12,853 nucleotides of DNA from Oscillospiraceae bacterium UBA4632 (GTDB lineage Bacteria > Bacillota > Clostridia > Oscillospirales > Oscillospiraceae). The stretch spans positions 1 through 12,853 of the forward strand of contig DHMW01000098.1 in assembly GCA_002405995.1 (NCBI GenBank). The letters run 5' to 3'. Shown here one piece after another: positions 1 through 6,283 of the stretch (its first letter is position 1; each line of letters opens with the position of its first letter). Made by a program: the position numbers and the translations under genes. The notes beneath the pieces are model-generated. The model was given only the letters and a program-made list of their open reading frames with translations, ran no database searches and was not told the DNA's origin.

Positions 1-11
1 GAACAGTCGTT

Positions 12-40
12 ATCTTACCACCCGCCTCCCACTTTGTCAA
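12..40 (-). promoter_or_regulatory. Sigma-A-type promoter firing leftward out of the window
   Basis: Read on the minus strand, a perfect -35 TTGACA (35-40) is followed by a 17-nt spacer and a -10 TAAGAT (12-17, 4 of 6 consensus bases). Transcription would start within the last few bases before the left edge, so the gene it serves is outside the window and cannot be named. An A/T-rich stretch lies just upstream of the -35 (about 41-110). Confidence 0.7.
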
Positions 41-120
41 CACCTTTTTTTACTTTTTTCGACATTTTCTTTTTCTCCGATTTTACAAAGCCAAAAAGTT
101 CAGTGTTTTCAACGGTTTTC

Positions 121-148
121 GGGCAGGCTGCCTTTTTGCAGTCTGCCC
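121..148. terminator. Hairpin downstream of the SLH gene, possible terminator
   Basis: An 11-bp stem (121-131 with 138-148, one G-T pair) closes a 6-nt loop and lies 24 nt past the SLH gene stop. The T-run (GCTTTT) follows it on the plus strand, whereas on the minus strand it is followed by GAAAACC. By sequence it terminates plus-strand RNA better than the minus-strand SLH message, although the stem could act on both. Confidence 0.5.
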
Positions 149-172
149 GCTTTTCCCCATTTTATTCCGCGC

Positions 173-958
173 TCAGGCGTCTTTCTGCCCGATCAGCGTG
201 TCATAGCGCATCAGCAGCAGTGCCACCTGCGCGCGGCTGACCGCCTGCGTCGGATACCAGACGCATTCCTTCTCTGTGATCAGCCCGCTGTTCCACGCCC
301 AGGTCACAGCGTCGCGTCCGCTGTCGGACACCTTCGGCGCGTAAGGATAATCCTCAAGCGTGCCCTTGATCTCCGGCTCGCCGGCAAGGCGGTATAGCAC
401 GATCAGCGCCTGCTCGCAGGAAAGGAAGCCGTCAGGGTCGAACGCTCCGCCGTCCGTGCCGCCCATAAGCTTCTGCTGCACCATCCAGTTGACGTATTCA
501 TAGTACCATTCGTCCTCTGACAGGTCGCTGAACGCCGCCTTTCCCTCTGCCGGCGTACCGCCGGCGAAGCGATAGATGATCACGGCGAACTGCGCACGCT
601 CCACGCCGTACTCCGGCTGGAAAAGCTTCTGCGTATCGTCGCCGCTCATCACCCCCGTCGAAACGACATAGTCCACCGCGCGGGCATACCATGCGTCAGC
701 CGCTACATCGCTGTAGGTGTAGGTTGCCACCGTTCCGTCCTCCGCTGTGACCGCAATGTCCACGCCGCCGTTTTCATTTGCCGTCATCGCGCCGAGAGGC
801 TCCTGCAGCGGCTGCGCGCCGTCCTCCGCCCCCTGCTGGGTCTGCTGCCCATTTTGCCCGCCGCCCGGATCATTATCGTTCTTCCCTCTGCCGCGCAGCA
901 CGAGCATCACGATAAGCGCCGCCGCCAACAGCAGGATCAGTATCAGTTTCTTTCTCAT
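173..958 (-). CDS. Membrane-anchored protein with three SLH repeats
   Basis: The 261-residue protein starts MRKK, followed by a leucine-rich hydrophobic segment (about residues 5-21) and then RGRGK, with no obvious signal-peptidase site. It therefore looks like an N-terminal membrane anchor with the rest outside the cell. Residues 30-80 are a Gly/Gln/Asp-rich low-complexity spacer. Three SLH repeats follow at about 82-131, 142-192 and 203-252, each with the FSD/YSD...W start and an xRAQ-like signature (ERAQ, SCEQ, SRAQ). SLH repeats bind pyruvylated secondary cell-wall polymers, so the protein may tie membrane to wall. No catalytic cargo domain is present. The start at 958 is preferred over the longer frame from 1021 because GGAG (967-970) sits 8 nt upstream and the hydrophobic anchor then lies at the N terminus. 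The product class is clear but the role is unknown. Confidence 0.85.
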   Translation of the reverse strand: MRKKLILILLLAAALIVMLVLRGRGKNDNDPGGGQNGQQTQQGAEDGAQPLQEPLGAMTANENGGVDIAVTAEDGTVATYTYSDVAADAWYARAVDYVVSTGVMSGDDTQKLFQPEYGVERAQFAVIIYRFAGGTPAEGKAAFSDLSEDEWYYEYVNWMVQQKLMGGTDGGAFDPDGFLSCEQALIVLYRLAGEPEIKGTLEDYPYAPKVSDSGRDAVTWAWNSGLITEKECVWYPTQAVSRAQVALLLMRYDTLIGQKDA

Positions 959-992
959 TGCCTTCACTCCAATTCGCGGAACATATTGTAGT

Positions 993-1021
993 ATGTTATC
1001 ATATTTCCCGCTCCCCCGCAA
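993..1021 (-). promoter_or_regulatory. Probable promoter of the SLH gene
   Basis: On the minus strand, TTGCGG (1016-1021) lies 17 nt from TAACAT (993-998), and TGA before the -10 gives an extended -10. A 6-bp inverted repeat (AACATA/TATGTT, 980-997) covers the -10 and predicted start and could be an operator or a small leader hairpin. Confidence 0.5.
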
Positions 1022-1078
1022 GAAGTTTCACGATCCTTTACAAAATTTGCACAAACCGCGCTTTAACGCCTGCCACGC

Positions 1079-1105
1079 ACCCTTTCGGACGGTGCGCATA
1101 GAATG
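1079..1105 (+). promoter_or_regulatory. Possible sporulation-type promoter of the collagen-like gene
   Basis: CATAGAATG (1097-1105) resembles sigma-K/sigma-E -10 elements (CATAnnnTA / CATACAnT) but is imperfect for both. An AC dinucleotide (1079-1080) lies 16 nt upstream, as sigma-K promoters have. No convincing TTGACA-type -35 was found. An inverted repeat (CGCACC 1076-1081 / GGTGCG 1091-1096) fills the spacer. The motif is short and could be chance. Confidence 0.25.
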
Positions 1106-1145
1106 AAGCGCAGGAGCTTTCCTGCCCACGAGCTCAAAAAGGAGG

Positions 1146-1841
1146 GTGATTACCATCAAGCGTTTTCAGAATAACTGCGCCTGCTGCAGGGAGGCCTGTC
1201 CGCCGCCTCGCCCTGCACCGTATCCGCCGCCGTACCCGCCGTATCCGCCCGAGCCGCCGGTCGGCCCCATCGGTCCCACCGGACCCACGGGTCCCTCTGG
1301 CATGCCCGGTGCGGCCGGCCCGCTCGGTCCCACCGGTCCCCAGGGCGTGCAGGGCATTCAGGGTGTGCCCGGTCCGCTCGGTCCCACCGGTCCCCAAGGC
1401 GTGCAGGGCATTCAGGGCATCCGGGGAGAAACCGGTCCGACGGGTCCTGCCGGGTCTCAGGGCTTGACCGGCGCAGCAGGTCCTACCGGTCCGACCGGTC
1501 CCCAGGGCGCAGCCGGCACAGCAGGTCCCACCGGTCCCACCGGTCCCCAGGGCATTGCCGGCGCAGCAGGTCCCACCGGTCCCACCGGTCCCCAGGGCGC
1601 AGCCGGCGCAGCAGGTCCGACCGGTCCCACGGGTCCCCAGGGCATTGCGGGCGCAGCAGGTCCCACCGGTCCCACCGGTCCCCAGGGCGCAGCCGGTCCC
1701 ACCGGTCCGACGGGTCCCACCGGCCCCGCCGACACACGCGTCGCGGCGGCAGTAGCCGATGCGGCAACGCTCGACGATACGACAGAGACGCTCAACGCGC
1801 TGCTTGCCAACCTGCGCACAGCAGGTCTGCTCGCCACGTAA
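1146..1841 (+). CDS. Collagen-like (Gly-X-Y) surface or spore-coat protein
   Basis: Read from GTG at 1146 the protein has 231 residues. It has a short Cys-rich head (CACCREAC), a Pro/Tyr-rich stretch (about 19-38), 52 uninterrupted Gly-X-Y triplets (about 40-195, mostly GPT, GPQ, GAA) and a 36-residue non-collagen tail rich in Ala/Leu, ending LNALLANLRTAGLLAT. Bacterial proteins of this build (BclA-like and relatives) form triple-helical filaments on spores or the cell surface, with Thr in GPT triplets often O-glycosylated. There is no signal peptide, as with exosporium proteins. The start is uncertain: AAGGAGG (1139-1145) abuts the GTG with no spacing, while ATT at 1149 and ATC at 1155 have spacings of 3 and 9 nt. 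The following glycosyltransferase is a plausible partner. The family is clear; the location is inferred. Confidence 0.85.
   Translation: MITIKRFQNNCACCREACPPPRPAPYPPPYPPYPPEPPVGPIGPTGPTGPSGMPGAAGPLGPTGPQGVQGIQGVPGPLGPTGPQGVQGIQGIRGETGPTGPAGSQGLTGAAGPTGPTGPQGAAGTAGPTGPTGPQGIAGAAGPTGPTGPQGAAGAAGPTGPTGPQGIAGAAGPTGPTGPQGAAGPTGPTGPTGPADTRVAAAVADAATLDDTTETLNALLANLRTAGLLAT
1317..1424 (+). repeat. Two tandem 54-nt collagen-type repeats
   Basis: Two 18-residue units (GPLGPTGPQGVQGIQG plus VP or IR) run back to back within the collagen-like gene at 1317-1370 and 1371-1424, nearly identical at DNA level. Confidence 0.85.
1479..1694 (+). repeat. 45-nt tandem repeats with 90-nt alternation
   Basis: The 15-residue units GPTGPTGPQG(A/I)AG(T/A)A begin at 1479, 1524, 1569 and 1614, with a shortened fifth unit at 1659-1694. 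Residue 11 of the unit alternates A, I, A, I, A, so the true near-identical period is 90 nt. This pattern is expected from duplication of a two-unit block and makes the array prone to length change. Confidence 0.85.
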
Positions 1842-1847
1842 CTCCCG

Positions 1848-1871
1848 CGGGCGCGGCATATGCCGCGCCCG
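1848..1871. other. Perfect 24-nt palindrome between collagen and glycosyltransferase genes
   Basis: CGGGCGCGGCAT is followed by its exact reverse complement, 6 nt after the collagen-like stop. No T-run follows, so it is not a clear terminator. It could stabilise the 3' end of the collagen message or partly attenuate read-through into the glycosyltransferase. Confidence 0.6.
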
Positions 1872-1925
1872 TCCTGCATATTTGATAACAGCATCAAAAA
1901 TATCAGAGCAGCGAGGTGACGCCTC

Positions 1926-3023
1926 ATGTCCTACCGCATCTGCGTTTACACCATCTGCAAAAACGAGGCGCAGTTCGTCGATCGCTTTATGGACTCGATG
2001 TCCGAGGCGGACGATGTCTGCGTGCTCGACACCGGGTCAACAGACGATACCGTCGAAAAGCTCAGGGTGCGCGGCGCACATGTCGAGCAGAAGATCATCG
2101 TGCCGTGGCGCTTTGACTTAGCGCGCAACGAATCGCTGAAGCTCATCCCCAAGAACGCCGACATCTGCTGCTGCATCGACCTCGACGAGCAGTTCCGGTC
2201 CGGCTGGCGCGAAACGCTCGAGCGCGTATGGCGGCCAGACACGACGCGCGCACGCTACCGCTACACGTGGAGCTTTCTGCCCGACGGCAGCGAGGGCTGC
2301 GTGTTCTGGACGGACAAAATTCATAAAAACGGCTGCTACCGCTGGGCAAATCCGGTGCACGAGGTGCTGCAATATACGGGCGAGGGCGTCGAGCACTTCG
2401 CCGAGGCAGACGGCGTGCAGCTCGACCACCACCCCGACCCGAGCAAATCGCGCGGGCAGTATCTGCCGCTTTTAGAGCTCGCCGTGCGGGAGGACCCGCA
2501 AAACGACCGCAGCCGCCACTACCTCGGGCGCGAGTACATGTTCCGCGGTGAATGGGCGCAGGCGGTCTCGACCCTGAAGGCGCATCTTGCGATGCCGCAG
2601 GCCGTGTGGCGCGACGAGCGCTGCGCCTCGATGCGCTATATTGCGCGCTGCCTGCGGCATTTGGGGCGCGAGGACGAGGCCGCGCTCTGGCTGCACCGCG
2701 CCATCGCGGAGGCGCCGCACCTGCGCGAGCCGTATCTGGAGTTTGCTGACCTCCTTTATCAACAAGAGGACTGGTGCGGCGTCATTTTTATGGTAAACCG
2801 CGCGCTCGCGATCACCGAGCGCCCGCGCACGTACATCTGCGAGCCGTTCGCGTGGGGCAGCTTCCCCTACGATCTGCTGAGCATCGCGTACTTCCACCTT
2901 GCGCAGTGGGAAAACGCGCTGAAAAGCGCCGAGCAGGCGCTCAAGCTCGCGCCGGACGACGCGCGCTTGCAGGAAAATTACGCACTGCTCAAGTCGAAAA
3001 TGCAGGAAGAAAGCCGCATTTAG
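1926..3023 (+). CDS. Family-2 glycosyltransferase with C-terminal TPR repeats
   Basis: The 365-residue protein has an N-terminal GT-A domain (about 1-180) with the GT2 signatures TICKNE (9-14), DTGSTDDT (35-42) and a DxD-type metal/nucleotide-sugar site DLD (85-87). From about residue 185 the protein is helical with TPR-like units (for example around YLGREYMFRGEWAQAV, IARCLRHLGREDEAALWL and IAYFHLAQWENALKSAEQAL). It should transfer a sugar from a nucleotide-sugar donor in the cytoplasm, with the TPR tail holding a protein acceptor or partner. GAGGTG (1913-1918) lies 7 nt before ATG. It sits 84 nt after the collagen-like gene on the same strand, and Thr-rich collagen-like proteins are known glycosylation substrates, so that is the inferred acceptor. 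The sugar is unknown. Confidence 0.85.
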   Translation: MSYRICVYTICKNEAQFVDRFMDSMSEADDVCVLDTGSTDDTVEKLRVRGAHVEQKIIVPWRFDLARNESLKLIPKNADICCCIDLDEQFRSGWRETLERVWRPDTTRARYRYTWSFLPDGSEGCVFWTDKIHKNGCYRWANPVHEVLQYTGEGVEHFAEADGVQLDHHPDPSKSRGQYLPLLELAVREDPQNDRSRHYLGREYMFRGEWAQAVSTLKAHLAMPQAVWRDERCASMRYIARCLRHLGREDEAALWLHRAIAEAPHLREPYLEFADLLYQQEDWCGVIFMVNRALAITERPRTYICEPFAWGSFPYDLLSIAYFHLAQWENALKSAEQALKLAPDDARLQENYALLKSKMQEESRI

Positions 3024-3052
3024 CGGCTTTCTTCGGTTTTCGGTTGCTTTTT
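3006..3052 (+). terminator. Rho-independent terminator overlapping the glycosyltransferase stop
   Basis: A perfect 12-bp stem (3006-3017 with 3023-3034, loop ATTTA) is followed by GGTTTTCGGTTGCTTTTT. The stop codon TAG (3021-3023) lies in the loop and first stem base, so the last four sense codons form the left arm. Confidence 0.8.
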
Positions 3053-3103
3053 CTGCCGCCGTATGATAAGGTGTTAGGGATTACGAACCGAGGAGGCGCG
3101 GCA

Positions 3104-3883
3104 ATGGAGCTGTGCGAACGCTACTTACATTATATGAGCGCGCTGTGTGAGGGCACGATGCCTGCGCCGCCGGAGCTTGCGCTCTCCGCCGACACCGCGG
3201 AGGAGCGCGCCGCGCAGCTGCAAAGCGCGCTGAAAGGCATGAGCGTGCCGGACTTTGTGCGCCTGTGCGCCAAAAGTGCGGGCGATGAGCTGAACGAGGC
3301 GATGTTCGACGGTTTCAGCGAGGAGTCCTTCTCTCGCGCGCTGCTGCAAATGCTCACCGCCGCGGCAGGACCCGAGAAAGCCGGGGAAAAGCCGCCCGCA
3401 GCCGAAAATATGCCCGATCCCGACGCGGGCAAGCACGCGTTCGAGGTGTTCTGCGACTGCGTGGAGCTCGATGAGCATCTCGTCGCGTACCTCATCGACA
3501 TTTTGAAGCGGCAGGACAAGGCCGCGTTCTACAAGCTCTCGCAGGTCACGACACATCTGGATCTTGACCCGCGCGAATTTCTCTACTGGCTCGCGCACCG
3601 CGAGGACTACGGCACAGACAGTGAGCGTGCCTGCGCCGCCATCATGGACGCGTGCTTTGCGCGGCTCTATGAAGAAAAGCAGGGCGAGCTTCTGGGCGCA
3701 CTGCTCTCGGGCGATCAGAAGACATTCGAGCTCTTCCGCACGGAAGCGCCCGAGCTGCGGCACCTGCCCGCCGCGACCTACGAGTGGTACAGCAAAAACT
3801 ATCTGGACCGCGACTATCCGCTGCGGTTCATTCTGATGTGCAACGGCGTCGAATTCCCCGACACGCCGGAGGAGGACCAATGA
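3104..3883 (+). CDS. Hypothetical helical protein coupled to the PLP enzyme
   Basis: I do not recognise this 259-residue protein. It is predicted soluble and mostly alpha-helical: an N-terminal helical block (1-87), a Pro/Ala/Glu-rich linker (about 88-109) and a longer C-terminal block (110-259) rich in aromatic and acidic residues, ending in an acidic tail. There is no signal peptide or membrane segment. Several Cys residues are scattered (4, 15, 55, 117, 119, 177, 184, 246) without a metal-binding spacing. AGGAGG (3091-3096) lies 7 nt before the ATG at 3104, which fixes the start; the frame is open further upstream but overlaps the glycosyltransferase. The stop overlaps the ATG of the next gene (ATGA), so the two are probably co-translated and functionally linked. 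No function is assigned. Confidence 0.8.
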   Translation: MELCERYLHYMSALCEGTMPAPPELALSADTAEERAAQLQSALKGMSVPDFVRLCAKSAGDELNEAMFDGFSEESFSRALLQMLTAAAGPEKAGEKPPAAENMPDPDAGKHAFEVFCDCVELDEHLVAYLIDILKRQDKAAFYKLSQVTTHLDLDPREFLYWLAHREDYGTDSERACAAIMDACFARLYEEKQGELLGALLSGDQKTFELFRTEAPELRHLPAATYEWYSKNYLDRDYPLRFILMCNGVEFPDTPEEDQ

Positions 3884-5163
3884 ACAGAGAGGAAATGTAC
3901 CTGTCGCTCGGCGTGAGCGATAGGGTGCTCCAATTCGGTGAGGCCGTTCTGGACGAGCTCAGGCCCCGCTTTGCCGAGATCGACGGGATCGCCGAGCTCA
4001 ACCAGGCGAAGGTCATCGCCGCGATGCAGAAAAACCGCGTGAACGCCACGCATTTTGCCGCCACGACCGGCTACGGCTATGACGATGAAGGCCGCGACAA
4101 TTTAGAGCGTGTCTACGCGAGCGCCTTTCACACCGAGGCCGCGCTCGTCCGCCCGCAGATCACCTGCGGCACGCACGCGCTGGCCATTGCGCTGTCCGCC
4201 AATCTGCTGCCGGGTGATGAGCTGCTCGCCATCTCCGGCAAGCCCTACGACACGCTCGAGGAGGTCATCGGCATCCGGGAAAGCCCGTGCTCGCTCCGCG
4301 AGTACGGCGTCAGCTATGCGCAGGTAGACCTTTTGGAGGACGGCAGCTTTGACTTCCCCGCCATCGAGCGCGCGCTGAACGGCAAGACGAAGCTCATCCA
4401 CATCCAGCGCTCCAAGGGCTACTGCCCGCGCCCAACGCTCTCCGTCTCCGCCATCGGCGAGGTCATCGCGTTCTGCAAAAGGCTGCGCCCCGATGTGATC
4501 GTCATGGTCGATAACTGCTACGGCGAATTCGTCGAGGCGAACGAGCCGAGCGACTTCGGCGCGGACATGATCGTCGGCAGCCTCATCAAAAACCCCGGCG
4601 GCGGTCTTGCCCCCATCGGCGGCTACATCTGCGGCACGCAGAAGTGCGTGGACCGCTGCGCCTACCGCCTTTCCGCGCCCGGACTCGGGCAGGAGGTCGG
4701 CGCGAACCTCGGCCTGATGCCCGCGCTGTATCAGGGCTTCTTCCTCGCGCCCAGCGTCGTCTCCGGCGCGGTCAAGGGCGCGGTGTTCGTTGCCGCGTGC
4801 TATGAAAAGCTCGGCTTCACGGTCGTTCCGTCCTCGAAGGAGGCGCGGCACGACATCATCCAGTGCGTCGAGCTCGGCTCTCCTGAGGGCATGGCCGCCT
4901 TCTGCAAGGGCATCCAGTCCGCCGCCGCGGTTGACAGCTACGTCGATCCCGTCCCCGCGCCGATGCCCGGCTACGATTCCGACGTCATCATGGCGGCGGG
5001 CGCGTTCGTGCAGGGCAGCTCCATCGAGCTTTCCGCCGACGGCCCCGTGCGCCCGCCCTACGCCGTCTACTATCAGGGCGGCCTGACGTGGTATCACGCC
5101 AAGCTCGGCGTGCTCCTCTCGCTCCAGAAGATGCTCAACGCCGGGCTTATCACCCTGCCCTGA
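3880..5163 (+). CDS. YnbB-like methionine gamma-lyase family PLP protein
   Basis: The 427-residue protein belongs to the PLP fold-type I family often annotated as 'methionine gamma-lyase family' or 'aluminium resistance protein' (Bacillus YnbB relatives). Visible hallmarks are FAATTGYGYDD..GRD near the N terminus, ITCGTHA in the cofactor phosphate region, MVDNCYGEF with Asp211 expected to contact the pyridine nitrogen, and SLIKNPGGG with Lys237 as the expected Schiff-base lysine. A C-terminal QGSSIELSADGP segment is also typical. The real substrate of this family is not established; sulfur amino acid cleavage is assumed from homology. The start at 3880 overlaps the upstream stop by 4 nt, with GGAGG in the previous gene's end (3870-3874) 5 nt before it. 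Length is near the family's usual 410-430. The family is sure, the reaction is not. Confidence 0.88.
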   Translation: MNREEMYLSLGVSDRVLQFGEAVLDELRPRFAEIDGIAELNQAKVIAAMQKNRVNATHFAATTGYGYDDEGRDNLERVYASAFHTEAALVRPQITCGTHALAIALSANLLPGDELLAISGKPYDTLEEVIGIRESPCSLREYGVSYAQVDLLEDGSFDFPAIERALNGKTKLIHIQRSKGYCPRPTLSVSAIGEVIAFCKRLRPDVIVMVDNCYGEFVEANEPSDFGADMIVGSLIKNPGGGLAPIGGYICGTQKCVDRCAYRLSAPGLGQEVGANLGLMPALYQGFFLAPSVVSGAVKGAVFVAACYEKLGFTVVPSSKEARHDIIQCVELGSPEGMAAFCKGIQSAAAVDSYVDPVPAPMPGYDSDVIMAAGAFVQGSSIELSADGPVRPPYAVYYQGGLTWYHAKLGVLLSLQKMLNAGLITLP

Positions 5164-5199
5164 GCTTCACTATTCCGTTTTTTGGAGGACGCATCCCCC

Positions 5200-5283
5200 A
5201 TGCTCATCCGCCGAACGCCCCTGACGAACCGGCACTTCCGCCGCCGTCCGCCCCCCCCGCGTACCGTTGTTTTTGCCATCTAA
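5200..5283 (+). CDS. Possible 27-residue Arg/Pro-rich small ORF
   Basis: GGAGG (5184-5188) lies 11 nt before an ATG at 5200 that opens a 27-codon frame ending TAA at 5281-5283, 34 nt before the transporter start. The peptide begins MLIRRTPLTN and has six more Arg and a run of four Pro. It may be a leader peptide or a chance frame, and I see no family match. No other gene is seen in 5164-5317. Confidence 0.2.
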   Translation: MLIRRTPLTNRHFRRRPPPPRTVVFAI

Positions 5284-5317
5284 AAAATAACAGTACAAAG
5301 GAGTTTAACAACTAAAT

Positions 5318-6226
5318 ATGTGGTTCTGGCTTTCTCTCGTCGCGCTGCTCTGCTGGAGCGGCAGCGACCTGTTTTCCAAGATCGGCTGCCAGGGGGAGGA
5401 CGATCACCTCGCCCACCTCAAGATGGTCATTGCCGTCGGTACCGTGATGGGTCTTCACGCCGCGTTCGAGATCTTCGTCAGCGGCACGGAGATCAGCTGG
5501 TCCATCATCTGGACGTATCTGCCCGTGTCGCTGCTGTACATCGGCTCGATGACGCTGGGGTACATGGGTCTGCGGTATATCGAGCTGTCCGTCTCGTCGC
5601 CGATCTGCAACTCGTCGGGCGCGCTCGTTGCGGTGATGACGCTGCTGTTTCTTGGCGGCGAGGATTACTCTCCCCTCGCCATCGGCGCGATCGTTCTTGT
5701 GTGCATCGGCGCGATCGGCCTTGGCGTGGTGGACGCCACGGAGGACCCTGAGCTGCGCGCCGCCCGTCAGGCGGAGGGCAACCGCAAATACTCCAAGAGC
5801 TTTCTTGCCCTCGCCCTGCCCGTCGCCTACTGCCTGCTTGACGCCGCCGGCACCTTTGCCGACAACCGCGTGCTCGAAACGCTGGACGAGGGCAGCGCGA
5901 ACGTCGCCTACGAGCTGACGTTCCTCTTCGCGGCGGCCGTATGCTTCATTTATGTGGTCTTCATCAAAAAGGGCCGCCTCATCCCCAAACGCGAAGCGCC
6001 GAAGTACCTCGGCGCTATCTGCGAGACCGCCGGTCAGTTCGCCTATATCTACGCCATCGCCGACACGGAGCACCTTGCCATGTCCGCGCCGATCATCAGC
6101 TCCTACTGCGCGGCAAGCGTGCTGTGGAGCCGCCTTTTCCTGAAGGAAAAGCTTTCATGGAAACACTATCTCATGATCGTTTTCGTCGTCATCGGCATCG
6201 CTGTGATGGGCGTGTTCGATATCTGA
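5318..6226 (+). CDS. DMT-superfamily (EamA-like) transporter
   Basis: The 302-residue integral membrane protein has about ten hydrophobic segments in two halves (about 1-145 and 160-302), separated by a charged cytoplasmic loop (EDPELRAARQAEGNRKY). The N-terminal WFWLSLVALLCWSGSDLFSK and the C-terminal SRLFLKEKLSWKHYLMI are typical of drug/metabolite transporters, where E/K in the last loop precedes the final helix. These carriers export metabolites or amino acids, but the substrate cannot be read from sequence. AAAGGAG (5297-5303) lies 14 nt before the ATG, longer than usual, and no alternative start codon is available in frame. It follows the PLP enzyme by 154 nt on the same strand with no clear terminator, so co-transcription and export of that enzyme's product are possible but unproven. 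Confidence 0.8.
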   Translation: MWFWLSLVALLCWSGSDLFSKIGCQGEDDHLAHLKMVIAVGTVMGLHAAFEIFVSGTEISWSIIWTYLPVSLLYIGSMTLGYMGLRYIELSVSSPICNSSGALVAVMTLLFLGGEDYSPLAIGAIVLVCIGAIGLGVVDATEDPELRAARQAEGNRKYSKSFLALALPVAYCLLDAAGTFADNRVLETLDEGSANVAYELTFLFAAAVCFIYVVFIKKGRLIPKREAPKYLGAICETAGQFAYIYAIADTEHLAMSAPIISSYCAASVLWSRLFLKEKLSWKHYLMIVFVVIGIAVMGVFDI

Positions 6227-6240
6227 GCAGCGCCGAGTCA

Positions 6241-6272
6241 AAAGCCGCCCGTGTATCTGCACGGGCGGCTTT
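6241..6272. terminator. Shared bidirectional terminator between transporter and cyclase genes
   Basis: A perfect 13-bp stem AAAGCCGCCCGTG (6241-6253) with 6260-6272 closes a 6-nt loop between two convergent stops (6226 and 6284). The T residues of the stem end on either strand (GGCTTT) give short U-runs both ways, so it can serve both genes. Confidence 0.75.
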
Positions 6273-6283
6273 CCGCATGTACC

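Noticed and set aside
34..240. Plus-strand 68-codon frame at the left end
   Set aside because: It has no ribosome site, covers the hairpin and the opposite end of the SLH gene, and shows no family pattern.
1479..1694. CRISPR-like regular repeats
   Set aside because: The units are contiguous codon-based 45-nt copies with no unique spacers, and they encode Gly-X-Y triplets.
1134..1859. Long minus-strand open frames opposite the collagen-like gene (also 1457-1927)
   Set aside because: They are repeats of low-complexity residues produced by the GC-rich Gly-X-Y codons on the other strand. They lack ribosome sites, and the plus frame has the collagen pattern with a proper tail.
3044..3067. TTGCTT and TATGAT before the helical-protein gene as a promoter
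   Set aside because: The spacer is only 12 nt, and no good -35 lies at 16-18 nt from TATGAT. A promoter is expected after the terminator at 3006-3052 but cannot be placed with confidence.
4102..5097. A 331-codon minus-strand open frame opposite the PLP enzyme
   Set aside because: It is a shadow of the YnbB-like gene with no ribosome site and no recognisable domain.
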